Positions 1 through 5,431 are shown, counted from the stretch's first letter. The stretch: DNA of 5,562 bases from an uncultured Nitrospirota bacterium (GCA_913009285.1 CAJVYE010000088.1:1-5562), one strand, 5' to 3'. The notes: generated by a model from the letters alone, not told the origin. Numbers and translations are program-made.

Positions 1-57
1 ATGATACCGCGACCACCGAGATCTACACTCTTTCCCTACACGACGCTCTTCCGATCT
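1..57 (+). other. Illumina P5/TruSeq universal adapter (untrimmed artefact)
   Basis: Bases 1-57 match the standard Illumina P5 plus read-1 adapter, starting at its second base and ending exactly at its terminal CTCTTCCGATCT. I see one mismatch, at base 8 (C where the adapter has G). The insert begins at base 58. The + strand frame of the following gene stays open through the adapter and translates it to a peptide containing TLSLHDALPI, a well-known contaminant peptide of translated databases. Any start codon or protein N-terminus called within this stretch is artificial. The identification is from memory of the adapter sequence, and the match is too long to be chance. Confidence 0.98.
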
Positions 58-59
58 CA

Positions 60-815
60 CAAGATTATGGAAATACACTAGCTGCAACATTATCCATTAT
101 TTTCTTTCTATTATTATCAACAATCACAAAAGATCGTAAAAAATATATCTTTCTCCTAATCGCCTTTTTGACAATATTTATTGCCTTACATCTTACCTAT
201 ACAAGAGCCACATGGGTTGGCTTTGGTGTAGCTGCTTTAATAGGATTGTTTTTTAGAAAACCATCTTATTCTATTCATTTCATTATGGCATTGTTATCTA
301 TCATTCTTTTATGTTACTTCACAGGGATAATAGATATGATAAGGGATTTCTTTTCTCAGGAACTCACTTTAATGGGAAAATTTGCATACAGAAATGAGAT
401 GATTAGAAGGTCTCTTGCCTCCTCATTATCCCGCTATCCCTTATTGGGGATAGGTATTCTTCGCTCCAATATCTATATCTCTAATCCCTATTTCTGGCCA
501 CCTCATAATACCTTTACACAGATATTAGCTGATATTGGTATTATTGGTCTTACTACATATTTGTCATTGTTATTTTATTTAATAAGCAGGCTCTTGATAG
601 TCATTGTTACAGTTAAAAGTAGAGATGGGAAGACAATTGCCACTGCCCTATTACTGGGATTAATCAGCATTATAACTTATGGCCAGTTTGACCCAGATTT
701 CCTTCGAGTATTCCCCTGGTTATATTTTGGATTAACTGAAAGTGCAATACTGATTTTAGGTAAAGAAGAGGAAATAATTCATGCCGAAAAGTCGGTAAAA
801 ATTGGTGAAACGTGA
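60..815 (+). CDS. O-antigen ligase/polymerase family membrane protein (5'-truncated)
   Basis: This is the C-terminal 251 residues of a polytopic inner-membrane protein of the Wzy/O-antigen ligase superfamily (PF04932 type), which polymerises or ligates undecaprenyl-linked glycans on the periplasmic side. Numbering from base 60, a hydrophobic segment is followed by TYTRATWVGF at about 45-54, the family's Ser/Thr-Arg motif at a membrane boundary. A periplasmic loop follows with R...M.R and the family's PLLGIG at about 127-132, then HNTFTQILADIGIIGL at about 149-164, matching the family signature HN.(x)Q.L.(x)G..G. More membrane segments follow, with a short charged tail. Full-length members are usually 400-450 residues, so about 150-200 N-terminal residues are missing because the contig starts here. 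The TTG at 168 is internal, since the frame is open and family-like back to base 60. The stop at 813-815 lies inside a heptamer repeat array. Ligase versus polymerase cannot be decided from the sequence. The downstream wzz-like gene fits a polysaccharide cluster. Confidence 0.85.
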   Translation, partial: QDYGNTLAATLSIIFFLLLSTITKDRKKYIFLLIAFLTIFIALHLTYTRATWVGFGVAALIGLFFRKPSYSIHFIMALLSIILLCYFTGIIDMIRDFFSQELTLMGKFAYRNEMIRRSLASSLSRYPLLGIGILRSNIYISNPYFWPPHNTFTQILADIGIIGLTTYLSLLFYLISRLLIVIVTVKSRDGKTIATALLLGLISIITYGQFDPDFLRVFPWLYFGLTESAILILGKEEEIIHAEKSVKIGET

Positions 816-845
816 CGGGTGACGGGTGACGGGTGAAAGGTGAAA
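804..845 (+). repeat. Six tandem 7-bp repeats, GGTGACG/GGTGAAA type
   Basis: Six consecutive 7-bp units fill 42 bp exactly: GGTGAAA (804), CGTGACG (811), GGTGACG (818), GGTGACG (825), GGTGAAA (832) and GGTGAAA (839). The first two units lie in the end of the ligase-family gene and supply its stop codon (813-815). The remaining units are intergenic. They look like the short heptameric repeats that often sit between genes in environmental bacterial genomes. Their role is unknown to me. Confidence 0.9.
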
Positions 846-886
846 TAACCACAAAATATCTTGCAATCTTAAAGATGTTGTGGTTA
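846..886 (+). other. Imperfect hairpin after the heptamer array, possible weak terminator
   Basis: TAACCACAA (846-854) pairs with TTGTGGTTA (878-886). Inside it, ATCTT (858-862) pairs with AAGAT (872-876), with a small AAT/G internal loop and a 9-nt terminal loop. That makes 14 base pairs in total. The stem starts on the base after the last heptamer unit. The downstream sequence is A/T-rich but has no clean T run, so it may be a weak terminator, an RNA-stabilising or processing hairpin, or the structured end of a repeat element. Confidence 0.6.
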
Positions 887-921
887 AATAAAATCAATTT
901 TGATACTGTGAGGTGAATTAA

Positions 922-1989
922 ATGGAAGAACGTACCTTAGCTGATTTTTGGTTTGCACTCTACAAGAGAAAGAAATCAATCTTTGTCATTATTATTACTG
1001 CCATCCTTTCTGCTGTATATTTTAGTTATACATTAGAAAAGGTTTATGAAGCCAAGACTGTCTTTTTTGTTCCCAATAAAATCGATACGTTTGCCTTCTA
1101 TGCCGGTGAATTAAATCCGAGTATATTGACTCCTCCGGTTCCAATACCTGATCCAAATATCAATGCAGTATATGTTGGTATCTTAAGAAGCATGAGCGTT
1201 GCACGGAGGGTACACAAAAAGGTTCCACAAAAGAGTATAAAAGCATTATTAAAAGATGTTGATTTTGTTGTAAGCAACGAATTTTTATTACAGGTATATG
1301 TTAAGGATAATGACCCTAAAGTGGCAGCAGATGTAGTAAATGCATATCCAATATGTTTTAATGAAATGTTTAAACAGTTTTTTGCCAATCCTACACTTAA
1401 GAGAAAAATCAATGTAGAACAAAAGATAAAGGAAACTGAACCAAAAGTTTTAAAGAGTAACAAAGATCTAGAGAATTTTAGAAAAAGATATAAGACTGTC
1501 TCTTTAAGGGAGGATATCTCTCAACTTATAGCCGATAGCGCTCAGATACAAACTAAGATTATTGATGCCCGGGCTGCAATTGCTAGTGCGGAGTCTTATC
1601 CGGATAAAGTTAAGTGGAGGAATAGGCTAATTGAATATACAAAAGAGAAACAGAGGATAGATGACAGGCGATTACAGATAACAAAGATAATCTCACAAGA
1701 GGATGAGATAGCCCAGGCAGTTAATCGTTACAGAAATATGTTGAAAAGCCTATATATTCAACTAGATGAAATAAAGGCACAAGATGAACGAGAGATGCAA
1801 AATGTGGTTGTAATCGATCCTGGTGTGCCTCCCAAAAAACCAGTTTTTCCTATACTCTGGCTTAATGTTGTTATATCCGGTATCGGTGGTCTAATTGGAG
1901 GGGTATTTTTCGCATTTTTTATGGATTATGTTGATAGGGTTACAAAAAAGAGGAGATTTGAGGCAATAGAGGGTGCTGAAAAAATATAA
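922..1989 (+). CDS. wzz: Wzz/PCP-type polysaccharide chain-length determinant
   Basis: This is an inner-membrane polysaccharide co-polymerase that sets the modal length of, or helps export, a surface glycan made by the Wzy pathway. The 355 residues have the family layout. A short cytoplasmic N-terminus (LADFWFALYKRKK) is followed by transmembrane segment 1 at about 19-37 and a large periplasmic region. That region includes a charged helical stretch at about 160-295, probably a coiled coil. A proline-rich motif (DPGVPPKKPVFP, about 299-310) leads into glycine-rich transmembrane segment 2 at about 311-334, and a short basic tail ends the protein. There is no C-terminal tyrosine-kinase (Wzc/BY-kinase) domain, and the length fits kinase-free Wzz proteins. 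GAGGTGA at 910-916 sits 5 nt before the ATG and supports this start. It follows the ligase/polymerase-family gene after a repeat and hairpin, and the next gene starts on the base after its TAA. GumC-like or EPS-type PCP is an alternative name; the family call is firm and the glycan type is not known. Confidence 0.88.
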   Translation: MEERTLADFWFALYKRKKSIFVIIITAILSAVYFSYTLEKVYEAKTVFFVPNKIDTFAFYAGELNPSILTPPVPIPDPNINAVYVGILRSMSVARRVHKKVPQKSIKALLKDVDFVVSNEFLLQVYVKDNDPKVAADVVNAYPICFNEMFKQFFANPTLKRKINVEQKIKETEPKVLKSNKDLENFRKRYKTVSLREDISQLIADSAQIQTKIIDARAAIASAESYPDKVKWRNRLIEYTKEKQRIDDRRLQITKIISQEDEIAQAVNRYRNMLKSLYIQLDEIKAQDEREMQNVVVIDPGVPPKKPVFPILWLNVVISGIGGLIGGVFFAFFMDYVDRVTKKRRFEAIEGAEKI

Positions 1990-2232
1990 ATGTTAGAGCT
2001 TAGTGAAAATAGAAAAAAGGATATAGAGAAAGAGGAATATTGGAAAATTATTTCCCGACTCCAAGCCAAAGAGGCCATGAAAGGAAATATTCCTCGTCTT
2101 TGGTTGATGCTTAGAAAAACAGGACCTTTTCTGGAAATAATAGGTGAGGTGCTTTTAGGCATATTTATTACAGAATTATCGATATTTATTAATTTTGCCT
2201 TATTTAATTTTTTGTTCCATATGGAGTTTTGA
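1990..2232 (+). CDS. Small membrane protein of unknown function
   Basis: An 80-residue protein that I do not recognise. The first half is charged and soluble (K/E/R-rich, residues 1-45). Residues about 46-77 are almost wholly hydrophobic, one long or two short membrane segments, ending in FHMEF. There is no signal peptide and no catalytic motif. The ATG follows the TAA of the wzz-like gene without a gap (TAAATG). A GAGGGTG about 15 nt upstream is too far for a normal ribosome site, so translation probably depends on coupling to the upstream gene. The next gene begins 6 nt after its TGA. The tight packing makes a real gene more likely than chance and suggests a role with polysaccharide assembly, which is inference only. 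Confidence 0.6.
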   Translation: MLELSENRKKDIEKEEYWKIISRLQAKEAMKGNIPRLWLMLRKTGPFLEIIGEVLLGIFITELSIFINFALFNFLFHMEF

Positions 2233-2238
2233 TATCAT

Positions 2239-2520
2239 ATGTTCAAAAATTGTAAAAGAATAGAGAGGTTAGAAAGAATCTACAGGAAAGAGATCAGGGA
2301 TAGACTGACAAAAGATATAACAATAAAGAATGAAGAGATGATAAAAAATGGTCTTTACCCGTTCGAAGGTCGATGGCTTCCCCTTGATAAGATAAAGAAA
2401 TATAGAAAAGAGTTAAAGAAAAAGAATAGGGAGATCTTTTTTGAATTGATCTTTCTGCTTTTATTTATAGGATTCATAGCATTTGAGTCTTATAACGTGC
2501 TGCTTTGGTTATCATCTTAG
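2239..2520 (+). CDS. Small single-pass membrane protein with a GLYPFEGRWLPLDKI motif, unknown function
   Basis: A 93-residue protein, not assigned to a family. Residues 1-36 are highly charged and probably helical. Residues 38-52 contain the short motif NGLYPFEGRWLPLDK, which resembles the 'y.GrWvp.e' motif seen in various small uncharacterised bacterial proteins. A basic helix (52-65, KIKKYRKELKKKNR) leads into one membrane segment at about 67-90. By the positive-inside rule the N-terminus should be cytoplasmic. The ATG is 6 nt after the previous stop, and GGAG at 2223-2226, 12 nt before the ATG, is a weak ribosome site. It closes the polysaccharide block, because the next gene has its own strong promoter. 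Confidence 0.62.
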   Translation: MFKNCKRIERLERIYRKEIRDRLTKDITIKNEEMIKNGLYPFEGRWLPLDKIKKYRKELKKKNREIFFELIFLLLFIGFIAFESYNVLLWLSS

Positions 2521-2615
2521 GTACTGCTTGAGTATATTTAACCCAAAAAATTGGGAGATACTATGTTCTTCTTGTATACTTCATATTTTTTTTCCAAATC
2601 TAAAAACCAGATTAA

Positions 2616-2644
2616 TTGACATATCTGTTGATTGTATATATAAT
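2616..2644 (+). promoter_or_regulatory. Consensus sigma-70 promoter for the PilZ gene
   Basis: TTGACA (2616-2621) and TATAAT (2639-2644) both match the vegetative consensus exactly and are separated by the optimal 17 bp. Transcription should start near 2651, giving a leader of about 20 nt before the PilZ start codon. I see no obvious operator palindrome overlapping it. Confidence 0.85.
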
Positions 2645-2657
2645 TGGGAAAAACTAT

Positions 2658-2664
2658 AGGGAGA
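2658..2664 (+). promoter_or_regulatory. Shine-Dalgarno site that decides the PilZ start
   Basis: AGGGAGA is 6 nt before the ATG at 2671 but only 3 nt before the in-frame GTG at 2668. The spacing favours the ATG. Confidence 0.65.
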
Positions 2665-2670
2665 TGAGTG

Positions 2671-3078
2671 ATGAAGAGCGGCTTCTCTAAGAGGGTTGAA
2701 AGACGGAAGTTTTATAGATTGAAGAGCCCTGTTCAGGTGAGGTTCAGGATAATCAGTGGGGACAATAAAGGGGGATCATCGAGGTTAATAAAGGGTAAAA
2801 CCGAGAATATCTCAGAGGGTGGCATATGTCTGGAGACAAATCTAGTACAGGTAGATGGGCTCCATATATCTCATGATAGTTCTATGCTTTATAAAAACAG
2901 GCTTGAGATCGAGATAGACCTATCCCCAGAGATAGAGAGTATCAAGGCGATTGGTGATGTCATCTGGTATGACCTTAAGAGAAAAAAGGACCAGTATACA
3001 TACAATGTTGGAGTATCTTTCTCAGAAATCAGTGAAGACGACCAAGATAGACTCAACAATTTCTTGTTACAGAAGTGA
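2671..3078 (+). CDS. PilZ domain protein, probable c-di-GMP receptor
   Basis: A 135-residue stand-alone PilZ domain. PilZ proteins bind cyclic di-GMP and pass the signal to partners controlling motility, exopolysaccharide or transport. Both ligand-binding motifs are intact: R12-x-x-x-R16 in ERRKFYRLKSPV, and N46-x-S48-x-x-G51 in TENISEGG. The beta-barrel pattern continues with IGDVIWY at about 94-100 and YNVGVSFSEIS at about 111-121, the usual closing strand. A C-terminal helix (about 122-133) ends the protein. There is no membrane segment or signal peptide, so it should be cytoplasmic. ATG 2671 is preferred over GTG 2668 from ribosome-site spacing. It stands alone behind a consensus promoter, next to the polysaccharide genes. 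That position makes control of glycan assembly an attractive but unproven role. Confidence 0.9.
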   Translation: MKSGFSKRVERRKFYRLKSPVQVRFRIISGDNKGGSSRLIKGKTENISEGGICLETNLVQVDGLHISHDSSMLYKNRLEIEIDLSPEIESIKAIGDVIWYDLKRKKDQYTYNVGVSFSEISEDDQDRLNNFLLQK

Positions 3079-3155
3079 CCTCCACGCAAATGACTAAAAC
3101 GTTTCTGAATTTCTATAGCTTATTGATAATAAAAGGTTTTTAATAGAATGATGGG

Positions 3156-3187
3156 ATAGCAGTGGTGCTGCGGTGTTGCAGTGCTAT
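3156..3187 (+). repeat. Small imperfect inverted repeat in the PilZ-tmk gap
   Basis: ATAGCA (3156-3161) can pair with TGCTAT (3182-3187), and CTGC (3168-3171) with GCAG (3178-3181), leaving a six-base bulge on the 5' side. GCAGTG also occurs twice directly (3159 and 3178), so another pairing is possible. There is no T tract, so it is not a typical terminator. Confidence 0.35.
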
Positions 3188-3203
3188 ATCGAGGATTTTG
3201 AGA

Positions 3204-3296
3204 TTGAAGATCGATCAAAGATGGCCTGAAGATGAGATGCGAAAATGCCAAGTTATTTCTGACCCGTCCCTAAGCTCAAATGGAGTTGACCAATGA
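3204..3296 (+). CDS. Doubtful 30-codon ORF overlapping the tmk start
   Basis: A TTG-started frame encodes LKIDQRWPEDEMRKCQV and continues to end in SSNGVDQ. It has GAGG 9 nt before the TTG. Its TGA (3294-3296) overlaps the tmk ATG (3293-3295) in the ATGA arrangement typical of coupled genes, and the frame is open back to 3147. The composition looks more coding-like than the rest of the gap. I recognise no family. It could be a small leader peptide, the end of a decayed gene, or chance. It is kept as a low-confidence entry. Confidence 0.22.
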   Translation: MKIDQRWPEDEMRKCQVISDPSLSSNGVDQ

Positions 3297-3940
3297 TCAA
3301 TGATACCACTAGCGTAAAAGAGCTGCGTCATGGCATCCTTATAGCCATAGAAGGGATTGATGGGGCGGGGAAGACAACCCAATCGAAACGTCTAGAGAGC
3401 GATCTGGCAATGGAGGGATACAGGGTAATCTATTTGAAGGAACCGACCGATAGCAAATGGGGAAGAAGGATAAGAGAGATCGCACAAGTGGGGAGGGATA
3501 ACACTTCACCTGAGGAGGAACTATACCTTTTCACAGAGGATAGAAAAAAAGATGTGTATAGGAATATAATTCCAGCATTGGAGGATAAGAAGATCGTTAT
3601 AATGGATAGATATTATATATCTTCCATAGCATATCAGGGGGCATTGGGCATTAATACAAAAAAGATAAAGGAAATGAATGAGGAATTTGCCCCTGTACCT
3701 CATCTGGCTATCATCCTGGAGATCGAACCAAAACTTGGTATATCAAGAATCATCATAGGAAGGGGAGAAAAAAATAATTACTTTGAAAGGGAAAAAGATC
3801 TAAAGAAGGTAAAAGAGATATTCGATTCCCTTAATGAACCTTATATAGTAAGAATAGATGCCTCTTTACCTGAGGATCAGGTACATAGAGAAATAAAAGA
3901 GGTGGTAAAAAGATTCATACGCAATCAAGATATATATTAG
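3293..3940 (+). CDS. tmk: Thymidylate kinase (dTMP kinase)
   Basis: Phosphorylates dTMP to dTDP with ATP in the cytoplasm, an essential step of dTTP synthesis. The 215 residues match the family length. The Walker A loop is EGIDGAGKTT (20-29). DRYYISSIAYQGA (105-117) is the conserved DRY-x-x-S-x-AYQG substrate-binding motif. A lid region follows at about 152-166 (RIIIGRGEKNNYFERE) with several arginines. The P-loop has no arginine, as in the lid-arginine (E. coli-like) class. An oddity is that KEPTDSKWG (49-57) replaces the usual REPGGT segment, and the lid lacks the common DR.E form. The enzyme is therefore a divergent TMP kinase, and a related nucleotide kinase is the alternative. The start is supported by GGAG at 3282-3285, 7 nt before the ATG. 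An N-terminal extension of about 13 residues precedes the first beta strand. Its 3' end overlaps the inferred ubiX start, suggesting co-transcription. Confidence 0.88.
   Translation: MINDTTSVKELRHGILIAIEGIDGAGKTTQSKRLESDLAMEGYRVIYLKEPTDSKWGRRIREIAQVGRDNTSPEEELYLFTEDRKKDVYRNIIPALEDKKIVIMDRYYISSIAYQGALGINTKKIKEMNEEFAPVPHLAIILEIEPKLGISRIIIGRGEKNNYFEREKDLKKVKEIFDSLNEPYIVRIDASLPEDQVHREIKEVVKRFIRNQDIY
3899..3904 (+). promoter_or_regulatory. Shine-Dalgarno site supporting an ATT start for ubiX
   Basis: GAGGTG lies 8 nt before the in-frame ATT at 3913, inside the end of tmk. No comparable site precedes the other rare-start candidate (ATA 3934). GAG-GTG also reads as normal Glu-Val codons of tmk, so the match could be coincidental. 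Confidence 0.4.
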
Positions 3941-4491
3941 CCATTACAGGCGCTAGTGGCGCCTTTTATGCCAAGAAGGTCTTTGATCTTCTTCACAAAA
4001 TGAACGCAGAGATACATCTCATTATCTCCTCCAATGGTGTATCCATTCTTAAGGAGGAGACAGGGATTACACCTTCTTACTTTGAGGGGAAGGGAATATA
4101 TATCTATAAAAATTCTGCTGTTAATACAAGTATAGCCAGTGGCACATTTAAGTGCAGCGGAATGGTTGTAATTCCATGCAGCATGGGAAGCATGGGAAGG
4201 ATCGCAAGTGGTATCTCTAACGATCTCATCAGCAGGTCAGCCGATGTAACCCTTAAGGAGAGGAGGAGGCTTATACTTGTTCCAAGGGAGACACCTATAA
4301 ACGAAATTCATATAAGAAATATGTTAACCCTGAGTCAGGCAGGTGCTATTATACTCCCTGCCTCGCCAGGCTTTTATCACAGACCCCAATCCATTGATGA
4401 CATAGCAGATTTTATCGCTGCAAAGGTCCTAGACCACTTGAATATAGATAATGATCTATTGCCATGTTGGGGGAAGAAAGGGGATGATTGA
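3913..4491 (+). CDS. ubiX: UbiX-family flavin prenyltransferase with a non-standard start
   Basis: UbiX joins a dimethylallyl group to FMN, making the prenylated flavin cofactor used by UbiD-type decarboxylases in quinone synthesis. The family motifs are clear: ITGASGA (11-17, flavin-phosphate loop); SIASGTF (73-79); IPCSMGSMGRIASG and SNDLISR (87-108); KERRRLILVPRE (115-126); and FYHRP (154-158), followed by a C-terminal helix. The GASG loop and first strand lie upstream of the first in-frame ATG (4000), so a start there would remove essential sequence. Between the upstream stop (3886-3888) and 4000 this frame has no ATG, GTG or TTG. ATT 3913 behind GAGGTG gives 192 residues, the normal length. 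The alternative is a missing base near 3924-3925: one added G there would create ATG and a protein starting MSRYILAITGASG. It overlaps tmk by 28 nt and the downstream UbiA gene by 8 nt. Family call firm, exact start uncertain. It may act in the menaquinone (futalosine) route as the MqnM-type protein. Confidence 0.88.
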   Translation: MHTQSRYILAITGASGAFYAKKVFDLLHKMNAEIHLIISSNGVSILKEETGITPSYFEGKGIYIYKNSAVNTSIASGTFKCSGMVVIPCSMGSMGRIASGISNDLISRSADVTLKERRRLILVPRETPINEIHIRNMLTLSQAGAIILPASPGFYHRPQSIDDIADFIAAKVLDHLNIDNDLLPCWGKKGDD

Positions 4492-5338
4492 GCGACTTAA
4501 GATAATACTAAAGGATATAAAATTTGAGCATACCGTCTTCTCCTTACCTTTTGCCCTGATGAGTGCCTTCTTGGCAGCAGATGGTCTACCTCCTCTCAAT
4601 AAACTGTTCTGGATCGTGATAGCAATAGTGGGGGCTAGAAGCTGTGCAATGGCATTCAACAGGATAGTTGATGCTGTCTATGACAGGTTGAATACCCGCA
4701 CATGTAATCGGGCGCTCCCATCCGGAAAGATTAAACTCCATCACTATCTGATCTTTCTCCTTGTCTCAGCCCTTTTATTCCTCTTCTCATGTTACATGTT
4801 GAATACAATGGCATTTCAGCTCTCACCACTTGCCTTAATTATAATATTCTTCTATTCATTTACAAAGAGATTTACTTCCAACTCCCATCTATTCCTTGGG
4901 CTGGCTCTCAGCTTAGCACCTATAGGTGCATGGGTAGCTGTCAGAGAGGAGATATCCTTAATATCGATTATCCTGGGTATAGCCGTATTGCTCTGGCTTG
5001 CAGGCTTCGACATAATATATGCCTGTCAGGATGTCGATTTTGACAAGAAGCACGGTCTCTTCTCTATACCCCAGAGGTGTGGCATTACCAAGGCATTGAG
5101 GCTATCATCAATATTTCATATCCTGATGGTAATATCGGTCCTTTCCCTGATCATGATAGATCAGCTTGGTTTACTCTATCTCACTGGTGTAGTACTGGTA
5201 GCCCTACTACTTTGGTATGAGCATTCTATTGTAAAACCAGACGACCTTTCCAAAATCAATATCGCATTCTTTAATGTGAATGGGGTGATAAGCATAATGT
5301 TGACGTTATTTGTAATCATAGATTGTGTATGGATTTAA
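4484..5338 (+). CDS. ubiA: UbiA-family aromatic prenyltransferase, MqnP-like
   Basis: An integral membrane enzyme that attaches a polyprenyl chain to an aromatic acid in quinone synthesis. It has 284 residues, typical for the family. The first Asp-rich motif is N59-x-x-x-D63-x-x-x-D67 in FNRIVDAVYDRLNTRTCNRA, followed by LPSG. The second is D183VDFD187 in YACQDVDFDKKHGLFSIP, which binds prenyl diphosphate through Mg2+. About eight or nine hydrophobic segments are visible, and LGLALSLAPIGAW (138-150) is a family signature. The N-terminal KFEHTVFSLPFALMSAFLA and ARSCAMAFNR resemble the 'ubiA_other'/MqnP group of the futalosine menaquinone pathway rather than E. coli UbiA, which has a different N-terminal motif. 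Start ATG 4484 is preferred over ATG 4451 because the family N-terminus begins here and a GGGGGAAG lies about 8 nt upstream. It overlaps ubiX by 8 nt, so translation is probably coupled. UbiX is its expected partner, and a UbiD homologue is not in the window. Confidence 0.9.
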   Translation: MIERLKIILKDIKFEHTVFSLPFALMSAFLAADGLPPLNKLFWIVIAIVGARSCAMAFNRIVDAVYDRLNTRTCNRALPSGKIKLHHYLIFLLVSALLFLFSCYMLNTMAFQLSPLALIIIFFYSFTKRFTSNSHLFLGLALSLAPIGAWVAVREEISLISIILGIAVLLWLAGFDIIYACQDVDFDKKHGLFSIPQRCGITKALRLSSIFHILMVISVLSLIMIDQLGLLYLTGVVLVALLLWYEHSIVKPDDLSKINIAFFNVNGVISIMLTLFVIIDCVWI

Positions 5339-5365
5339 AAAATTATTATCTTTCCATAATTTTTT
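5337..5365 (+). terminator. A/T-only hairpin after the UbiA gene, likely weak or bidirectional terminator
   Basis: AAAAAATTAT (5337-5346) and ATAATTTTTT (5356-5365) form a perfect 10-bp inverted repeat with a 9-nt loop. It overlaps the TAA of the prenyltransferase gene and ends in a run of six T. The stem has no G:C pair, so it may be inefficient, but position and symmetry fit termination. Confidence 0.5.
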
Positions 5366-5366
5366 A

Positions 5367-5395
5367 TTGAAAAAGATATGTTATTTTATTATAAT
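5367..5395 (+). promoter_or_regulatory. Sigma-70 promoter for the DUF2905 gene
   Basis: TTGAAA (5367-5372) and an exact TATAAT (5390-5395) are 17 bp apart. Transcription would start near 5402, about 30 nt before the ATG. The region is extremely A/T-rich, which raises the chance of a fortuitous match, but the position between a terminator-like hairpin and a gene start supports it. Confidence 0.65.
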
Positions 5396-5431
5396 TAAAT
5401 TTTACAAAGCTCAAAGTAAAGGGTAATCTTT

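Noticed and set aside
804..845. CRISPR array
   Set aside because: The units are 7 bp and directly adjacent, with no spacers.
861..889. Promoter TTGCAA / TTAAAT ahead of the wzz-like gene
   Set aside because: The 17-bp spacing is right, but each box matches only about four of six consensus bases and it lies inside the hairpin.
670..897. 75-codon open frame on the - strand over the ligase-family 3' end and heptamer array
   Set aside because: Its middle is just the heptamer array read in reverse (RHPSPVTFHQF-like), with no family features.
1098..1463. 121-codon open frame on the - strand inside the wzz-like gene
   Set aside because: It lies wholly opposite a gene with clear family structure and a good ribosome site. 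Its translation has no motif and looks like an antisense shadow.
2542..2555. Terminator CCCAA-AAAA-TTGGG behind the small membrane protein gene
   Set aside because: The stem is only five pairs and no T run follows directly; the T8 run is about 30 nt further on.
2521..2667. Riboswitch (for example a c-di-GMP type) ahead of the PilZ gene
   Set aside because: The leader after the mapped -10 is only about 20 nt, and the upstream sequence shows no conserved aptamer core or stable stems.
3123..3149. Promoter TTGATA / TAGAAT ahead of tmk
   Set aside because: The spacer is 15 bp, shorter than normal, both boxes are imperfect and the gene is about 140 nt away.
3905..3913. Programmed -1 frameshift joining tmk to ubiX at GTA-AAA-AGA
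   Set aside because: The sequence in the tmk frame does not form a proper X-XXY-YYZ slippery heptamer, and both domains have normal separate lengths.
4451..4483. Upstream ATG at 4451 as start of the prenyltransferase
   Set aside because: It would add 11 residues (MIYCHVGGRKG) unlike the family N-terminus, and ATG 4484 has a better-placed ribosome site.
4789..5043. 84-codon + strand frame inside the UbiA-family gene
   Set aside because: It overlaps the conserved core of the prenyltransferase in another frame and resembles no protein.
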